A stretch of DNA of 64,000 bases from JAXGQE01 sp040766585 (GTDB taxonomy: Bacteria; Bacillota; SLNR01). Shown piece after piece: positions 61,708 through 64,000 of this stretch (position 1 is its first letter; every line of letters begins with the position of its first letter). Location of the stretch: assembly GCA_040766585.1 (NCBI GenBank), contig JAXGQE010000009.1, forward strand, positions 62,001 through 126,000, in the 5' to 3' direction. A program made the translations under genes and the position numbers. The notes below the pieces were generated by a model. That model saw nothing but the letters and a program-made list of their open reading frames with translations. It did not search any database and was not told the origin of the DNA.

Positions 61708-62739
61708 TTATGAGAATTTAAACTCCTGTTCAAGCTGCAGCAGCTTTTCCTTTTTGTCCATTCCGCCGGAATACCCCCCTAGGGAACCATTGGACCCAAT
61801 GACACGGTGGCAGGGAATCAGCAGCAGGATGGGATTTTTGTTATTGGCCATCCCCACCGCTCGACTTGAATTGGGTTTCCCGATTGCCTGGGCAATTTCC
61901 TTGTACGTCCTTACTTCACCAAAGGGGATTTGGCATAGTGCTTTCCACACACTTTTTTGGAACTCAGTTCCTTGGGGATCCAGGGGAATATCAAAATGCT
62001 TTCTCTTTCCTGAAAAATACTCATTCAGTGCATCCGCAGTACGATCCGTTAATGAGGACCTTTGCTGTCGGAGATCAGTCTGCATTTGGCTGCCGAATTT
62101 CAGAGCTACAATGGCCGATCCACTGCTGGCAATGGTAATGGGTCCCAAAATCGTGTCGTAAGTATAGAAGAAGCCTTTTGCTGAAGATTGGGATTTCCCT
62201 GGGTGATCTCTGTATTCTCCAGGTGTCAGTCCTGTATAATTTCTGAAAAAAGTAAAAAAAGCAGATAGACTTTCAAAACCGAGAGAATAGGCAATATCAA
62301 TGACCGGCAGATTTGATTGCTTCAGTTGATCTTTGGCGATTTGTATCTTCAGATCGTTTGCATAAACTGTGGGGGATACCCCGTACTCTTGCTTAAATAT
62401 CTGAGCAATCCGGCGATGGGACATGCCTAGTTTCTGCAGTTCACCTGTTAGTTTTTCCTTTTGTGAATGATACTGCTCAATCAAAATTTTAGTTTGCTTG
62501 GCAATATCCTTCTGCGGCTGATAATCCGCCAGCTCCGGACGGCAACGCTTGCACGGTCGAAAACCCGCTGCAATGGCATCCTCAACGCAGTCAAAATAAA
62601 GGACATTGTCTTTACCGGGTACTTTGGATTTGCACGAAGGACGGCAGAAAACACCCGTCGTTTTGACTGCATAGTAGAACTGACCATCGGCATTGGAATC
62701 ATTGCCAATTACTGCATCCCACTTCTCATTCTCTGTCAT
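61708..62739 (-). CDS. ada: Bifunctional Ada: methylphosphotriester/O6-methylguanine-DNA methyltransferase and regulator
   Basis: This 343-residue protein has three Ada parts. The N-terminal Zn domain has four Cys (VFCRPSCKSK and FRPCKRCRP, about residues 31-72), the first being the methyl acceptor. An AraC-type helix-turn-helix follows (about 95-175: MSHRRIAQIFKQEYGVSPTVYANDLK). The C-terminal MGMT domain (about 185-340) has the active-site motif LLIPCHRVIGSNGSLGGYSGG. It repairs methylated DNA by suicide methyl transfer and activates repair genes once methylated. It is upstream of the CCG protein gene, with 39-bp spacing. Confidence 0.93.
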   Translation of the reverse strand: MTENEKWDAVIGNDSNADGQFYYAVKTTGVFCRPSCKSKVPGKDNVLYFDCVEDAIAAGFRPCKRCRPELADYQPQKDIAKQTKILIEQYHSQKEKLTGELQKLGMSHRRIAQIFKQEYGVSPTVYANDLKIQIAKDQLKQSNLPVIDIAYSLGFESLSAFFTFFRNYTGLTPGEYRDHPGKSQSSAKGFFYTYDTILGPITIASSGSAIVALKFGSQMQTDLRQQRSSLTDRTADALNEYFSGKRKHFDIPLDPQGTEFQKSVWKALCQIPFGEVRTYKEIAQAIGKPNSSRAVGMANNKNPILLLIPCHRVIGSNGSLGGYSGGMDKKEKLLQLEQEFKFS

Positions 62740-63328
62740 TGCTGCACCCCCTCACCCATTATGATCCCTATGGGTCCTTTCACTTTCCTATACCGGTATA
62801 ATGAAGTGTATCTATTTGCCGTGGCTCCATATCCATTTTATCAGATACTAGAATGAAATTCTTTCTGTAATTGCACATTCAATTTGAACGAGTACCCACG
62901 GCATGAACACTAGTTTTATCCCCAAATTCACCCGATGTCGCTGTTGGCAATTCTTCATTTCAATCGTATGCCCCAACCACCAAATCAACACTCTCAAGCT
63001 CGACAAAACTCGCTCATACTAGCGGTGAATGAATGAGAATGATATACTTAAAGAAAGACCTGGTTCTTTGTTGAAACCGGATTCCTTCGAATTCATAACT
63101 CAACCATCTTGACCTTCGACATTGTTGTACCCATTCAATGGGAGCTTGAGAAAAATGTTTCATAATTCGCAGCATATCATCATATCAGTAATTGATTCTA
63201 TGGGTTGACTGCTGTTTTATCGTGCACTGTTTCGGGAGTACCGTAAGTACTCTTCCTAGATTGTTGAAAAATCCATTCAGCAGGTGAAGATTCAGAGTAA
63301 GAATTCTTGATACAGGAGGATGAGGATA
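62740..63328. other. Divergent intergenic region between ada and the cysteine-desulfurase homologue
   Basis: 589 bp with no supported gene. Both flanking genes are transcribed outward, so their promoters must lie here, but I found no clean -35/-10 pair. ACAGGAGGATGAGGATA at the right edge is the ribosome binding site of the next gene. No tRNA-like or terminator structure was evident. Confidence 0.5.
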
Positions 63329-64000
63329 ATGCGTGAAATCAATTTGGATTATGGCGCAGCCACACCCGTAGACCCAGCCGTACTGGAAGCGATGCTGCCC
63401 TTTTTCACCGAGCATTATGGCAATCCCACCAGTTTTCATAATCTGGGCGAACGACCCCATGAAGCCCTGGCAGAAGCGCGGGAAAAAGTAGCTGCCCTGG
63501 TAGGGGCCAATCCGGGAGAGATCATCTTCACGGCCAGTGCCTCGGAAAGCAACAACATGGCCTTAAAAGGGTTTACCGCCGCCCATCGAAACAAGGGAAA
63601 ACATATAATATCGTCTGCCATCGACCATTTCTCTATACTCAATCCCTTGCGTACTCTGGAAAGAGCCGGTTTCACCATCACCCTCCTGCCGGTGGATTCA
63701 ACCGGCCTCGTCGATCCGGAACAACTGCGTGAGGCGATTACCGAGGAGACCATCCTCATCTCCATCCAGGCGGCCAATCCGGAAATTGGTACCGTGCAGC
63801 CCTTGGCTGAACTTTCAGCCGTCGCCCACGAAAAAGGAATTCCATTCCATACCGATGCGGCTGCAGCTGCTGGGTTTATCCCTTTGAATGTGGAGGAAAT
63901 GGGAATTGATCTTCTGACTCTGGCTGGAGATCAGTTTTATGGTCCGAAGGGAAGTGCTGCCCTGTATGTGCGCAGCGGTACCCGTTTGCTGCCGCTATTG
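63329..64000 (+). CDS. NifS/IscS-like fold protein lacking the PLP lysine (3' end outside window)
   Basis: The first 224 residues of a cysteine-desulfurase-like protein run to the window edge. Fold-type I class V features are clear: LDYGAATPVDPAVLEAM, GNPTSFHNLGERPHEALAEAREKVAALVGA, IIFTASASESNNMALKG and SSAIDHFSIL. The usual S-x-HK-x(2)-GPKG motif, whose Lys forms the PLP Schiff base, here reads AGDQFYGPKG (D201, Q202). The PLP ring contacts N-NEIG and DAxQA read ANPEIG and DAAAA, though the ring-nitrogen Asp (HTDA) remains. Desulfurase activity is therefore unlikely. AGGAGG precedes the ATG. Confidence 0.85.
   Translation, partial: MREINLDYGAATPVDPAVLEAMLPFFTEHYGNPTSFHNLGERPHEALAEAREKVAALVGANPGEIIFTASASESNNMALKGFTAAHRNKGKHIISSAIDHFSILNPLRTLERAGFTITLLPVDSTGLVDPEQLREAITEETILISIQAANPEIGTVQPLAELSAVAHEKGIPFHTDAAAAAGFIPLNVEEMGIDLLTLAGDQFYGPKGSAALYVRSGTRLLPLL

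Overview
This window reads as a chromosomal segment of an anaerobic, Gram-positive, Clostridia-like member of the Bacillota. The evidence: three ferredoxin-dependent 2-oxoacid oxidoreductase systems (two four-subunit enzymes and one pyruvate:ferredoxin oxidoreductase), a superoxide reductase with ferritin/rubrerythrin-like proteins, LPxTG surface proteins, a TPP riboswitch on a thiamine-precursor transport operon, strong AGGAGG ribosome binding sites and sigma-A promoters. No rRNA, tRNA or CRISPR array was seen. Clear start-context evidence moves several starts inside longer reading frames, and those starts are the ones given.

Layout. 1-1.25 kb: C-terminus of an LPNTG-anchored beta-helix protein. 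1.3-5.6 kb: a VOR-type 2-oxoacid:ferredoxin oxidoreductase operon preceded by an unusual double GntR regulator. 5.6-9.8 kb: small membrane proteins (one apparently decayed), a TetR regulator with two matching operators, an acyltransferase-like membrane protein and a diguanylate cyclase. 9.8-13.5 kb: a second (KOR-type) oxidoreductase operon ending in an RpiR regulator. 13.6-17.9 kb: an AbrB-type membrane protein, thiamine pyrophosphokinase, and the riboswitch-controlled thiXYZ operon. 17.9-22.3 kb: mutS2-dagK-B3/4-C_GCAxxG operon behind a perfect consensus promoter and a long folded leader. 22.3-26.4 kb: oxygen/nitro stress genes, an MFS transporter, DinB and an SDR. 26.5-33.5 kb: a very large secreted SdrD-type protein of about 17 tandem B-repeats whose frame is shattered by small deletions. 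33.6-39.6 kb: a Cys/Met gamma-lyase, an IS110-family element with a probable bridge-RNA region, a frameshifted Ig-like surface protein and a lipoprotein. 39.9-45.6 kb: PFOR, a rubrerythrin-like protein and an orphan phosphonopyruvate decarboxylase. 45.9-50.2 kb: MarR plus a heterodimeric ABC exporter. 50.4-62.7 kb: a loosely organised set including a frameshifted 2-hydroxyacid dehydrogenase, MFS, rhodanese and PepSY lipoproteins, CPBP protease, nitrilase-like enzyme, two Fe-S proteins and Ada. 63.3 kb-end: a cysteine-desulfurase homologue that lacks the PLP lysine.

How it works together: the oxidoreductases decarboxylate pyruvate and amino-acid-derived 2-oxoacids to acyl-CoA with ferredoxin as acceptor. 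All depend on thiamine diphosphate, which fits the neighbouring thiamine salvage genes. The Cys/Met lyase and the hydroxyacid dehydrogenase also make or consume 2-oxoacids, so amino-acid fermentation is a plausible theme (inference).

A caution on quality: four otherwise good genes are broken only by single missing bases, and the SdrD repeats carry dozens of small deletions. Uncorrected assembly error is at least as likely as true gene decay. The most interesting items are the tandem GntR fusion, the leader RNA before mutS2, the PLP-lysine-less NifS homologue, the IS110 non-coding end and the TetR operator pair.
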